DNA from: Dehalococcoidia bacterium
Lineage (GTDB): Bacteria > Chloroflexota > Dehalococcoidia > Dehalococcoidales > BS750m-G39
Reading direction: 5' to 3'
Assembly (NCBI GenBank): GCA_030616265.1
Contig: JAUWXS010000041.1
Span: forward strand, 1-6,267
DNA length: 6,267 nucleotides
Part shown: positions 6,251 through 6,267 of the stretch, one piece after another
How the letters are laid out: every line of letters starts with the position of its first letter
Numbering within the stretch: position 1 is the first letter of the stretch
Notes under the pieces: generated by a model
What the model was told of the DNA's origin: nothing
Databases searched by the model: none
What the model saw: only the letters and a program-made list of their open reading frames with translations
Program-made: the position numbers and the translations under genes

Positions 6251-6267
6251 ATCAGCCTTCCTTTTTC

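Overview
The window is ordinary, densely packed bacterial chromosome with six protein genes and no sign of a phage, insertion sequence, CRISPR array or RNA gene. The only non-coding stretch of any size is the 111 bp at 3924-4034. A small L28 with four cysteines, a TTG and a GTG start, moderately high GC and the combination of gene families point away from Proteobacteria. They fit a Chloroflexota bacterium (Dehalococcoidia-like) or a related low-complexity Gram-positive-type lineage. That taxonomic guess is inference from gene style and remembered gene order, not from a search.

Layout, right to left. On the minus strand, argH (4871-6250, last step of arginine synthesis) overlaps by 8 bp the start of rpe (4210-4878, ribulose-phosphate 3-epimerase). 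Facing them on the plus strand is rpmB (4035-4268, zinc-type ribosomal protein L28), whose 3' end overlaps the 3' end of rpe by 59 bp. After the 111 bp intergenic region, a second minus-strand operon begins with fakA (2289-3923, a DhaL/DAK-type fatty acid kinase of the YloV/FakA family). It is followed by three consecutive DegV/FakB-type fatty-acid-binding genes: copy C (1431-2273), copy B (586-1428) and copy A (1-583, cut by the window edge). The gaps are 15, 2 and 2 bp, and each Shine-Dalgarno sequence is embedded at or next to the previous stop codon, so the four genes are very probably one translationally coupled transcript.

How they work together. In the known Fak system, FakB proteins hold a free fatty acid and FakA phosphorylates its carboxylate, giving acyl-phosphate for phospholipid synthesis. 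Here one kinase is followed by three gap-free, equal-length carrier paralogues, which suggests carriers for different acyl chains. The carriers differ from each other in the predicted ligand pocket. I see good candidate sigma-70-type promoters for fakA and rpmB in the shared intergenic region. They face one another, so the two leaders would overlap. The tandem FakB set and these overlaps are the most interesting points; I do not see a new class of system here.
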